A stretch of 64,000 nt of DNA from a bacterium (GTDB lineage: Bacteria; Bacillota; Clostridia; Lachnospirales; Lachnospiraceae). Below, one piece after another: positions 16,718-24,273 of this stretch; positions within the stretch are counted from its first letter, which is position 1; each line of letters starts with the position of its first letter. Under the pieces are notes generated by a model, which saw only the letters and a list, made by a program, of their open reading frames with translations, was not told where the DNA came from and did no database searches. Position numbers and translations under genes: made by a program. The stretch spans positions 88,776 to 152,775 of the forward strand of contig JAMPGX010000006.1 in assembly GCA_023663725.1 (NCBI GenBank), in the 5' to 3' direction.

Positions 16718-17452
16718 CTAGTCCTGAATGCCATAATTGCCGTAATACTGCCCATAATATTTGCCGTAGTATTTTCCGTAATACCGACCATAATATTTCC
16801 CGTAGTGACCGTACTGGCCGCCCTTGCTCATATTTACCTTGTTCAACACGCAGCCCAGAATCCGGCACTCCGCCTTATCCAGCTGTTCCTTGACCTTCTG
16901 TGCAAAGCGATAACTGATCTCCCCGTTGGCAATCACCAGCATTACGCCGTCGCACTGCTTCGCCACGATAGCGCTGTCGATCACACTTCCCAGCGGCGGC
17001 GTATCGATAATGATCATGTCATATTTTTTGCGTGCTTCCGCCAACATATCCTGAAAGCGCTTGCTGCCTAACAGCTCACTGGGGTTGGGCGGCACCGGAC
17101 CCGCAAAGATCATATACAGATTTCGATTATCCGTCTCGCAGGTGACCTCGTCCAGACAGTATTTACCCACTAGGCAGTGTACCAGGCCCAAACGCACCTT
17201 CCCCTTGAAATAACGGCGGATTAACAGGGACTTGCGCAGATCCCCGTCAATCATCAGCACCTTCTTCCCGTTCTGGGCAAAGGAAGCCGCCAACTCATAG
17301 GATATGCTGCTCTTGCCCTCGTTTGGGGTACAGCTTGTCACGGCGACCACCTGGATATTGTCCCCTGAGAATTCCACGTTGGTCCTCAGTGTCTTGTATG
17401 CCTCTTTTGAGCGATAGTCCTGCTCCGTCTGTTTTAGCTGTATGGTCTGCAT
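16718..17452 (-). CDS. Bacterial tyrosine kinase (CpsD/YwqD-like)
   Basis: The 244-residue ATPase shows Walker A SCTPNEGKSS at about 40-49, the Walker A' IDGDLRKS near 68 and Walker B IIDTPP near 147, as in BY-kinases that work with a separate Wzz-like activator. The last 30 residues are a Tyr/Gly/Lys-rich tail with 13 tyrosines in short repeats, the expected autophosphorylation cluster. The start at ATG 17452 has GAGGAG 9 bases upstream and lies 4 bases after the chain-length gene. It would set polymer length and export together with that activator and the PHP phosphatase. Confidence 0.92.
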   Translation of the reverse strand: MQTIQLKQTEQDYRSKEAYKTLRTNVEFSGDNIQVVAVTSCTPNEGKSSISYELAASFAQNGKKVLMIDGDLRKSLLIRRYFKGKVRLGLVHCLVGKYCLDEVTCETDNRNLYMIFAGPVPPNPSELLGSKRFQDMLAEARKKYDMIIIDTPPLGSVIDSAIVAKQCDGVMLVIANGEISYRFAQKVKEQLDKAECRILGCVLNKVNMSKGGQYGHYGKYYGRYYGKYYGKYYGQYYGNYGIQD

Positions 17453-17456
17453 CCTG

Positions 17457-18281
17457 CTACTCCTCCTCGCCCAGATCAACAATATCCTCCGCCTCGTCTG
17501 CGTGCGAACGTACATCTGCACTCACAGCCTTATTCGCGTTGGATTTCTGCCTGGATCCGCTTCTACCCTTTTTGTTCTGACCGTTGTATTCTGCCTGTCC
17601 CATCGGGATCAATCCCAGCGTACTCAGGTGTAGGTATTTTTCAATATCCTCCGAGGACTTAATCGTATCGTCCAGCAGGAAACGCACCAGTACTACTGCG
17701 GCCGCCAGAAATCCGCCCAGCAGAAAACCGATCAGCGTCCATTTGATCACGCTGGGATTGGCGGGTCTATCCGGAAGATTGGCATCATCCACCTTGTTCA
17801 CCGCCTGAATGTCTGTCACCTCCACTATGCGCTCCGCCGCTATATCCCGCAGCGCATCCGCAATCTCCTTGGCCAGAGCGGGGTCTGGATCTGTAATCGT
17901 GATATCAATAATGCGGCTGTCTGATTTGGTTGACACCTGGATCTTACTGAGAAATTTCTCATATGTACTCTCCAACCCAAACATGTCAATTACCTTTTCC
18001 ACGACATAGCGCGACTGAATCAGCTCTGGATAATCTTTGGTCAGAGAACTGCCCAACTGCAGATCACTGTAGGTCAGATTACCGCTGCTATTGTCCTGCC
18101 GGTTCAGCACCAGTATGCGGGTGGTGGACTCATAGGTAGGGGTAATGACGAATTTGCTGAACGCAAAAGCCGCCCCTCCCACGATCACAGCCGCCATCGC
18201 TATCATCCAGGCGTAATGCAATAACAGCATCAATATCTCCATCAAATCTATTTCAATTTCTTCATTGTATCTCTGTTCCAT
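17457..18281 (-). CDS. Chain-length determinant / kinase activator (Wzz, CpsC/YwqC-like)
   Basis: A 274-residue Wzz-family protein with a membrane helix near residues 20-42, an extracytoplasmic domain, a second helix near 185-205 preceded by the proline-containing PDRPANPSVIK motif, and a cytoplasmic tail with DDTIKSSEDIEKYL that activates the separate tyrosine kinase. The ATG at 18281 overlaps the end of the upstream phosphatase gene by 20 bases, supporting translational coupling. It would control polymer length with the kinase encoded next. Confidence 0.9.
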   Translation of the reverse strand: MEQRYNEEIEIDLMEILMLLLHYAWMIAMAAVIVGGAAFAFSKFVITPTYESTTRILVLNRQDNSSGNLTYSDLQLGSSLTKDYPELIQSRYVVEKVIDMFGLESTYEKFLSKIQVSTKSDSRIIDITITDPDPALAKEIADALRDIAAERIVEVTDIQAVNKVDDANLPDRPANPSVIKWTLIGFLLGGFLAAAVVLVRFLLDDTIKSSEDIEKYLHLSTLGLIPMGQAEYNGQNKKGRSGSRQKSNANKAVSADVRSHADEAEDIVDLGEEE

Positions 18282-19050
18282 AACTGTCCTTCCTGTCGCC
18301 GGATAAGATTCTCCTGGCATTGCCTCCCAGAATATCCTCCACATATTCTGCCGGATATTTTCTCCGCAGCATCTTGACGCAGTCCTCTATCGCGTGGCTT
18401 CTGCTCCTGTCGCTATGCGCGTCCGTGGCGACAAAGTCAACCCACTGTTTTTTCAACAGATTATGTACGGTCTTTTTGGCCACAGGTCCCATCTTTCCCT
18501 CTATCGAATTAGCGTTGACCTGAATCAGCACTCCCATCTCCCGCAGTTCGCCTATGCGATCACCGTTCTTCCCGCACAAGCTCATATAGCGCTCCACATG
18601 CGCCAGTATTGGCTCATAGCCTGCGGCTTGCAGTTCAGAGAGGGCATTGCGGATATAGCGGGCGTCATCCGCCGGCGAGAACTCCACCAGCACATAGCGA
18701 CTTCCCGCCAGAGGCAGTATCTTTCCTTCCTCCAGAAGCTCAGGCACCTCCTGGTGATAATAGATCTCATTGCCCTCATATATCTCCAGATTATACTGCT
18801 GCAGGCTGGCATACTTTCTGAGCTCCTCTGTCAGCCTGCGCAGCGTCTCCGGCGCAGGGTGTCTCCCCTCCGGCATATAATGGGGCGTGGCTACGATGGC
18901 GCGGATGCCATTTTCCCAGGCTATATCCAACATCCGGCAGGACTGACTCACACTGCGGGAGCCATCGTCCACGCCAGGCAGAATATGGCAGTGAATATCG
19001 ACCACTCCGCTCGGAATATCGCTTTCTTTTTTCCTGCTTAACAATATCAT
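18262..19050 (-). CDS. Capsule tyrosine-protein phosphatase (CpsB/YwqE-like, PHP family)
   Basis: The 262-residue protein carries the PHP metal-binding motifs DIHCHILPGVDDGS near 18, ATPHYMPEG near 55, EGNEIYY near 94, LAHVERY near 158 and TDAHSD near 202. CpsB-type enzymes dephosphorylate the capsule tyrosine kinase. It is the first gene of the capsule operon; its start lies 71 bases from the nearer inverted repeat of the putative invertible promoter, so that switch would control the whole cluster. The ribosome site before ATG (GAAGAGGGC) is rather distant. Confidence 0.9.
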   Translation of the reverse strand: MILLSRKKESDIPSGVVDIHCHILPGVDDGSRSVSQSCRMLDIAWENGIRAIVATPHYMPEGRHPAPETLRRLTEELRKYASLQQYNLEIYEGNEIYYHQEVPELLEEGKILPLAGSRYVLVEFSPADDARYIRNALSELQAAGYEPILAHVERYMSLCGKNGDRIGELREMGVLIQVNANSIEGKMGPVAKKTVHNLLKKQWVDFVATDAHSDRSRSHAIEDCVKMLRRKYPAEYVEDILGGNARRILSGDRKDSYGTEIQ

Positions 19051-19121
19051 GTCGCGCTGATGCCCTCTTCCGTCCTGTACCGTTTCACCCTCACTGCAGT
19101 CTCTTCATTCTGAACATCCTA

Positions 19122-19148
19122 AACAACATAATTTGCATTATGTTGTAT
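19122..19148 (+). repeat. Left inverted repeat of the putative invertible element (27 bp)
   Basis: This 27-bp sequence is the exact reverse complement of 19300-19326. It contains the arms ACAACATAAT and ATTATGTTGT separated by TTGC, an imperfectly symmetric core of the kind tyrosine recombinases use; the asymmetric centre gives the sites opposite orientation. Confidence 0.95.
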
Positions 19149-19299
19149 GCCCTATCCAGAATAAACAGAAATAAGCCAAATATAGAGCCTGACAATGCCC
19201 CACCTACAGGAGAATCCTGTAAATATGTAAAGAAGTTAAAATAAAACGCTTGCATTATCCTGCAAAATATGGTATTTTAATGGTTGTTTAAATCAATAT
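19149..19299. promoter_or_regulatory. 151-bp putative invertible promoter segment of the capsule operon
   Basis: The AT-rich spacer between the two inverted repeats has no gene. Candidate promoters exist on both strands. On the minus strand, toward the capsule genes, TTGTCA (19190-19195) and TATTTC (19168-19173) are 16 bp apart. On the plus strand, toward the recombinase, TTGCAT (19250-19255) and TATTTT (19273-19278) are 17 bp apart. Neither is strong, so I cannot say which orientation is ON. A short hairpin, ACAGGA-GAA-TCCTGT, lies at 19206-19220. Inversion would exchange the promoter facing the capsule operon. Confidence 0.7.
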
Positions 19300-19326
19300 A
19301 TACAACATAATGCAAATTATGTTGTT
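19300..19326 (-). repeat. Right inverted repeat of the putative invertible element (27 bp)
   Basis: Exact reverse complement of 19122-19148. Its last 10 bases overlap the 3' end of the recombinase gene and supply the final Thr-Thr codons and stop; because the other copy carries the same bases, inversion would leave the recombinase protein unchanged. Confidence 0.95.
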
Positions 19327-20177
19327 GCTAAAACCATCTCCATGCCATCCAGTATCCTCCTGTGCTCCTCCCCTGTGGATTTCATATATATCCTTGTGGT
19401 TTCGATATTGCTGTGTCCGAGAATATCCGCCAGCTTCACAATATCTCTATCCGTCTGATAGAAACAGATCGCGAACAAATGCCGAAGATTATGGGGAAAC
19501 ACTTTGTTTTCCTCTATACCCGCCTGACTGCACAGCCGTTTCATCTCCCTCCAGACATTACTCCTGTCTATTGGCTTGCCACCGGCAGTCTGGAAGACCG
19601 GCCCCTCCTCCAGAGCTTGTTCTTTTATATAGGCTTTCAACAATTTCTGCAAACTCTGCGGCAGCAATATACGTCTGAGCTTACCCTTGCAACGGATGTT
19701 AGCCATACCCCTGTACACGCAGGCCACATCAATATATTGCAGTTCGCTGACGCGTATGCCTGTACTCCCTATGGTCTGGATGATCAATGCAAGCCTGCGG
19801 CTTCCCTCTCTTTCCGCCGTCTGCACCAGCCGCTGATATTCCTGACGCGTCAGATGCCGCTCCTCCTCCCGAAAGGCCTCCTTCTGCATACGGATGGTAC
19901 GCACCTTCAGATCATACCAGCCCATCACCCTGCAAAAATAATTTGCCACTGCCAAAAAGCTGTTGATGCTGGCCAATTTGTAGAGTCCGCACTCCTGCAG
20001 ATGACTTTTATATGCAACTAACCTTTCCTGATCCAGTTGCCTCCCGTCCAGATACGACGCCAGCTTCTCCAGATCCCGCATATACTTATCCATTGTCGCA
20101 CGGCTCTTTTCATTTTCGCGCATCGCTCTGCGGAACTGCTCCTTTCTCTCCTGTGTGATTACCCTGTCCTCGTCCAT
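19317..20177 (-). CDS. Tyrosine site-specific recombinase next to the capsule switch
   Basis: A 286-residue integrase-family protein with a SAM-like core-binding domain (about 10-90) and a catalytic domain (about 105-275). The catalytic residues are all visible: Arg142 in GSTGIRVSEL, Lys near 164-166, His229 and Arg232 in PHNLRH, His255 in LGHSNIETT, and Tyr264. It is the size of Xer-like and phase-switch recombinases rather than large phage integrases, and no phage genes are nearby. Its gene ends inside the right inverted repeat, so it is the natural candidate to invert 19122-19326. AAAGGAG precedes the ATG. Confidence 0.93.
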   Translation of the reverse strand: MDEDRVITQERKEQFRRAMRENEKSRATMDKYMRDLEKLASYLDGRQLDQERLVAYKSHLQECGLYKLASINSFLAVANYFCRVMGWYDLKVRTIRMQKEAFREEERHLTRQEYQRLVQTAEREGSRRLALIIQTIGSTGIRVSELQYIDVACVYRGMANIRCKGKLRRILLPQSLQKLLKAYIKEQALEEGPVFQTAGGKPIDRSNVWREMKRLCSQAGIEENKVFPHNLRHLFAICFYQTDRDIVKLADILGHSNIETTRIYMKSTGEEHRRILDGMEMVLATT

Positions 20178-20214
20178 ATCTTACTCCTTTCTGTAAATTG
20201 CCAATTTAGACATT

Positions 20215-20445
20215 TGCAAAATTCAATTACTATGCGAGTGTCATTGTACACATTGTACATTCCAACGCGGGCACGCTCTCGCTTCGTTCTCACTATAGCG
20301 GTACTAAGCTCGTGCCGAATGAATTCGGCAAACCTCGCTAAGTACCGACAGTTCGTGGTGTTACGGTTGAAAACCGTAACACGAAGCCTGCTTATGGAAT
20401 ATACAATATGTACAATTCGGTACTGGCAAAAAATAGATTAGCAAT
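20215..20445. mobile_element. MITE-like repeat element, copy A
   Basis: About 230 bp with imperfect terminal inverted repeats of about 50 bp (starting near TTGCAAAATT and ending near TAGCAAT) and internal hairpins such as GCCGAATGAATTCGGC and GTTACGGTT-GA-AACCGTAAC. It matches copy B (21081-21273) in reverse orientation, with long shared blocks such as GCGAGTGTCATTGT and TTCGGTACTGGCA. It encodes no protein. It occupies most of the 352-base gap between the recombinase gene and dut and may carry the recombinase promoter. Confidence 0.8.
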
Positions 20446-20462
20446 CGCCTAAAATGCAAAAT

Positions 20463-20505
20463 AAAAAACCATTCTCCAAAATAGTGTTACTTTGAAGAAT
20501 GGTTT
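20463..20505 (-). terminator. Rho-independent terminator after dut
   Basis: On the minus strand, AAACCATTCT pairs with AGAATGGTTT (20466-20475 with 20496-20505), followed by a T-rich run. It lies 25 bases beyond the dut stop. Confidence 0.85.
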
Positions 20506-20529
20506 ATATTCGCGTTTATGATATCCTGT

Positions 20530-21045
20530 CTACTGTTTCGTCGTACTTCCAAATCCTCCGTTGCGGATTCCCTGTGCGTCATCGTCAGTGGTTATGCCAT
20601 ACTCCAGAAATATCCCCTGCATAAATGCCATACCCGCACGGATCTCCAGAGTTTTCCCTTCCTTGGAATCATTGGTAAGCTTGGCCATGATATGTCCCTC
20701 ATTGTCAGAATAAAAATAATCGCTGTCGATGATTCCCACTGTATTGTTCATCTGCAAGCGGTATTTGAATCCCAGGCCGCTCCGTGGATAGAGCTGAAGC
20801 ACCCAGTTCTCCTCCATCTGTGCCCGTATGCCTGTAGGCACCTTGATGGACTCTCCGGGCTCCAGCGAGAATGCAAAGGGCGCGTAAAAATCATAACCGG
20901 CGCTTCCCTTTGTCGCGCGCCTGGGCAGTTGTACAGACGCATACATCTCCTGAAGCTCCGCCTCAGAGTACCTGGGGAACTCCTCCCTAACCCCCGCCAA
21001 AAACTGCTCCATACTTACCTTATGAAATGTGGCTATTCTCCGCAT
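20530..21045 (-). CDS. dut: dUTP diphosphatase
   Basis: The 171-residue trimeric-type dUTPase shows KGSAGYDFYAP (motif 1), PRSGLGFK, GIIDSDYFYSDNEGH (motif 3) and the C-terminal RNGGFGSTTK (motif 5, P-loop-like). It converts dUTP to dUMP, lowering uracil in DNA and feeding thymidylate synthesis. ATG 21045 has GGAAGGTG upstream and starts the recognisable domain; the open frame to 21117 runs into the repeat element. The gene is bracketed by two MITE-like copies and lies downstream of nrdDG, another dNTP-supply operon. Confidence 0.9.
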   Translation of the reverse strand: MRRIATFHKVSMEQFLAGVREEFPRYSEAELQEMYASVQLPRRATKGSAGYDFYAPFAFSLEPGESIKVPTGIRAQMEENWVLQLYPRSGLGFKYRLQMNNTVGIIDSDYFYSDNEGHIMAKLTNDSKEGKTLEIRAGMAFMQGIFLEYGITTDDDAQGIRNGGFGSTTKQ

Positions 21046-21080
21046 CGTCGCACCTTCCCTTTTATTAAAGTTCCAAAGAA

Positions 21081-21273
21081 ATTGCAAAACTATTATTGCC
21101 AGTACCGAATTGTGCATATTGTATATTCCATAAGTAGGCTCTTGAAAAACGTCAGTGCTTAGTGAGGTTTTTTCGAGCTTAGCACTGTTACGTTTTTCAC
21201 GAAGCGAGAGCGTGCCTACGTTGGATTATACAATATGCACAATGACACTCGCACAGTAACCAAGTTTCGCAAT
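21081..21273. mobile_element. MITE-like repeat element, copy B (inverted relative to copy A)
   Basis: About 193 bp with terminal inverted repeats (ATTGCAAAACT... and its imperfect partner ending GTTTCGCAAT) and a central palindrome built from AAAAACGT...AGTGCTTAG and its complement. It is homologous to copy A in opposite orientation and fills the gap between nrdG and dut. No protein is encoded. Confidence 0.8.
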
Positions 21274-21285
21274 CACCTATAAATC

Positions 21286-21849
21286 CTATCGCATATCGCA
21301 GGACGGCGCCACACAAGCCTCCACCCTCTTGCCTGCATCCGACGCATAATCCCCACAGTGCAGCACCGGATTGGAGGGGTCGGGCTGTCTCAGGGATGCC
21401 TGCACGTCGATCACCCTCTGATTGGAGCTGCCCTTCCATAAGAGCTTGGCATCCTTCTTGTCCACCTGGAACTCACCGTCCACCAGCACATCCACATACT
21501 GCATCATGGGATAGTACATGATATTTTCCCAGCGATCTCCTGTGTAAAGCCAGATCGTCTTGTTCGGATACCTCTCCTTGATCTGTGCCATCAGTCCCCT
21601 CACCTCCAACCGATTGGCCGGGTGCAACGGATCACCGCCGGAAAAGGTGATTCCAGAGATATACATCTTATCGAGCTGGGCAAATATCTCCTGCCTTGCC
21701 GCCTCATCGAAGGGCAGGCCGCCGTCCGGGTTCCAGGTAATCGGATTGTGACACTCTCTGCAACAATGGTTACAGCCCGCCACCCACAGTACGACGCGCA
21801 GACCATCCCCATTGAGCATATCATCCTTGGTTATATTATGATAACGCAT
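21286..21849 (-). CDS. nrdG: Anaerobic ribonucleotide reductase activating protein
   Basis: A 187-residue radical SAM activase with the CNHCCRECHN cluster motif near residue 26 and GGDP near 71, matching NrdG. It uses S-adenosylmethionine to create the glycyl radical in NrdD. It begins one base after the nrdD stop, so the two are co-transcribed. The product is slightly longer than E. coli NrdG, with a C-terminal Cys-containing tail (HCGDYASD...CVAPSCDMR). Confidence 0.95.
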   Translation of the reverse strand: MRYHNITKDDMLNGDGLRVVLWVAGCNHCCRECHNPITWNPDGGLPFDEAARQEIFAQLDKMYISGITFSGGDPLHPANRLEVRGLMAQIKERYPNKTIWLYTGDRWENIMYYPMMQYVDVLVDGEFQVDKKDAKLLWKGSSNQRVIDVQASLRQPDPSNPVLHCGDYASDAGKRVEACVAPSCDMR

Positions 21850-21850
21850 A

Positions 21851-24040
21851 CTACATGGACTTCCTTTCCGCGATCTCTGCCATCTTCGCTTCGTTCAGTC
21901 TGGTATCCCCGTGTACTCTGGAATACGAAAGATAACCGTTCATGCGGTCAATCTTGGTCAGATTGCGGCTGCCGCATTTGGGGCATACATCCATCTCCAA
22001 CTCCTGGTGTCCACAGTCATCACAGTAGGCCAGAGACAGATTGACTCCCTCGTAAAAGCCCATATCCATCGCACGATATATCAGTGTCTTGATTGCATCA
22101 ATATTGTAATCAATCGGATATTTCACATACTGGATCTTTCCGCCATTGCACAGATTCCAGAAGCGATCCTCCATGTCCTGCTTTTCTATCGGAGTGATCT
22201 CCTCCGACACATGACAGTGGAAGCTGTTGCTCACATATTCCCTGTCCGACACGCCCTCCACAATGCCGTATTTCTTGCGGAACTGCTTGACCTGCACGCC
22301 GCAGAGATTCTCCGCCGGCGTACCGTAGATCGCGTACAGATTGCCGTCCTCCTCCTTGAATTCCGCCACTCTCGCGTTGATATATTCCATTACCTCCAGC
22401 GCAAACGCGCCATCCTCCACCAGACTTTTGCCATTGTACAGCTCCTGCAGCTCATTGAGGGCTGTAATACCAAAGCTGGCGGTTGCCGACTTGAGCAGGG
22501 GCTTAATCTTCTCTGACAGCTTCAGATGACCGCCGAGGAACCCTCCCTCACAGTAGGCCAGCGGATTGGTGGACGCGCGCATCTCGCCCAGATACGCGTA
22601 TGTGCGGATATGGAGCTGCCGGATCAGATTCAGATAATAGTCAAGCACCTCATAGAAATCCCTGCTCTCCTTTCTGGCCTTAGCCAGAATCATAGGCAGA
22701 TGCAGAGAGATCGCCCCTATGTTAAACCGCCCGACAAACACCGGCACATCCTGATCATCCGCCGGATGCATGCCGCCTCTCTCGTACCAGGGGGACAAAA
22801 AGGCCCTGCAGCCCATGGGGGAGATGATCTTCCCATATTGCTTATAGATGCTGGCCACATACCCTTTACCAGTAAGGCTCAGCCAGTCGGGATACATGGT
22901 CTTGGCGGAGCACTGCACACCGGCCTCAAAGACATCCTCAAGGGGCTTGCCAGGGCCGTGCAGATTCTCGTCAAAGAGAAATACGATCTTGGGGAAAAGC
23001 ACCGGCTTCTTACACTCCTTTTTGCCCTGGCCCTTCCTGCGCACATTCAGCATGGAGATAGTCGCCAATTTTGCGAAACGCCCAGTGCCTGTCCCTGCGG
23101 TCACTGTGATGAAGGGATAATCGCCGCGGCTGCTTCCCACGGTATTGAACTTGTACTCCCATCCCTGGAAACCCTGCTCGAACTCTCTCACCACATCCGC
23201 ATAGGCCTCCGCCTCCGCGGTGTCATGATCAATCCCCAGACGGATATACTTGTCCATACACTTTTTATAGGACTTCTCCGCATACGGCTCCAGGATCAGG
23301 TCCACGCTGGGAACGGTAAAACCGCCGTACTGCTGGCTGGCAGCGCTGAGCACGATATCGCCGATCACATCAAAGGCCACATCCAGCGTCTTGGGCTCAT
23401 TGTACCATACATTGCCCATCTCAAAACCGCCTCTGAGTACGTTCTCCACATCAAAAAGACAGCAATTCATGGTATCCCGACGGGCGGACATATCGTGGAC
23501 ATAGATATAGCCGTCCCGACAGGCCTGAATTTCCTCGGTAGTCATAAAAAACTTCTGATATAATTCCTTGTTCAGCTGGTTAAAAATCAGACTTCTCTTG
23601 GTGGACACCAAAGCGGAGTCCGTGTTAGCGTTCTCCTTGTCCCCCACATACATGATAGACTGGCTCTTCTTGTACACATCGTCCAGCATCCGCACGAAAT
23701 CCTGTTTATAATTGCGGTAATCGCGATAGCTCTTGGCTACCACTGGTTTGACCTGCTCCAAGGCGCTCTCAACGATATTGTGCATGATCGGAATCGGAAT
23801 CTCGGCTTGGCCCAGTTCATTTACCTTGTCCACCACATACTGACAGATATGGCGCTTCTCTTCATCTGTAAATTTAGTGAGAGCCCTGTATGCGCTTTTA
23901 CCCACGGCATCGATCACCTTCTGTACATTGAAGGCCTCCTTGCTGCCGTCCTTCTTAATGACATACACCGTCTTCTCCGGCTGATATACAATGCCATAGT
24001 CCTCCGCGCTCTTTAATTCTGTCTCCATACTGTTTCCCAT
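21851..24040 (-). CDS. nrdD: Anaerobic (class III) ribonucleoside-triphosphate reductase
   Basis: A 729-residue enzyme with an N-terminal ATP-cone (VIKKDGSKEAFNVQKVIDAV), the finger-loop and barrel region, a zinc site CDDCGHQELEMDVCPKCG near the C-terminus, and the radical site NGYLSYSR whose glycine is the 28th residue from the end. It makes dNTPs from NTPs without oxygen, with formate as usual reductant. I place the start at ATG 24040 (AAAGGA 9 bases upstream); ATG 24049 is in frame just before. Two NrdR boxes and a strong promoter lie upstream. Confidence 0.95.
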   Translation of the reverse strand: MGNSMETELKSAEDYGIVYQPEKTVYVIKKDGSKEAFNVQKVIDAVGKSAYRALTKFTDEEKRHICQYVVDKVNELGQAEIPIPIMHNIVESALEQVKPVVAKSYRDYRNYKQDFVRMLDDVYKKSQSIMYVGDKENANTDSALVSTKRSLIFNQLNKELYQKFFMTTEEIQACRDGYIYVHDMSARRDTMNCCLFDVENVLRGGFEMGNVWYNEPKTLDVAFDVIGDIVLSAASQQYGGFTVPSVDLILEPYAEKSYKKCMDKYIRLGIDHDTAEAEAYADVVREFEQGFQGWEYKFNTVGSSRGDYPFITVTAGTGTGRFAKLATISMLNVRRKGQGKKECKKPVLFPKIVFLFDENLHGPGKPLEDVFEAGVQCSAKTMYPDWLSLTGKGYVASIYKQYGKIISPMGCRAFLSPWYERGGMHPADDQDVPVFVGRFNIGAISLHLPMILAKARKESRDFYEVLDYYLNLIRQLHIRTYAYLGEMRASTNPLAYCEGGFLGGHLKLSEKIKPLLKSATASFGITALNELQELYNGKSLVEDGAFALEVMEYINARVAEFKEEDGNLYAIYGTPAENLCGVQVKQFRKKYGIVEGVSDREYVSNSFHCHVSEEITPIEKQDMEDRFWNLCNGGKIQYVKYPIDYNIDAIKTLIYRAMDMGFYEGVNLSLAYCDDCGHQELEMDVCPKCGSRNLTKIDRMNGYLSYSRVHGDTRLNEAKMAEIAERKSM

Positions 24041-24085
24041 GCTTCCCATTCCTTTCCACGATATATAGCCAATATCCTTTGCGAC

Positions 24086-24132
24086 ACACCATATATGGTG
24101 TGCATTGATTCTCACACATCCATATTTAGTGC
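24086..24132 (-). promoter_or_regulatory. Tandem NrdR boxes upstream of nrdD
   Basis: ACACCATATATGGTGT at 24086-24101 is a perfect palindrome fitting the NrdR consensus; a weaker copy, CATCCATATTTAGTGC, lies at 24117-24132. The offset is exactly 31 bp, three helical turns, as expected for NrdR pairs. The boxes cover and follow the predicted transcription start, suiting repression when dATP is plentiful. Confidence 0.85.
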
Positions 24133-24141
24133 CTATTTCTT

Positions 24142-24170
24142 AGTATAAGTAAGTACACGCAAAATGTCAA
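24142..24170 (-). promoter_or_regulatory. Sigma-A promoter of nrdDG
   Basis: On the minus strand TTGACA (24170-24165) and TATACT (24147-24142) are separated by 17 bp. Transcription would start near 24135, inside the NrdR operator. Confidence 0.88.
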
Positions 24171-24273
24171 CGAATGATCTGGACAAATATAGCTAAAAAT
24201 AATTACCAAATTTTGTTGTTTTTTGTATTGAGGTTTGTGTTGACTAACTGAAGCCTCCCACAAATATGGGATT

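Noticed and set aside
19122-19326. The inverted repeats as ends of an insertion sequence or as two simple operators
   Set aside because: The spacer is only 151 bp with no transposase, the copies are exact over 27 bp, and one is built into the recombinase stop codon; a recombination site pair explains this better.
19317-20177. Recombinase as a prophage or integrative-element integrase
   Set aside because: No phage or conjugation genes and no tRNA attachment site are nearby, while its gene end overlaps one of the inverted repeats.
22526-23563. Plus-strand open frame of 345 codons
   Set aside because: It lies wholly antisense to nrdD, whose motifs are unambiguous; long antisense frames are common over GC-rich genes.
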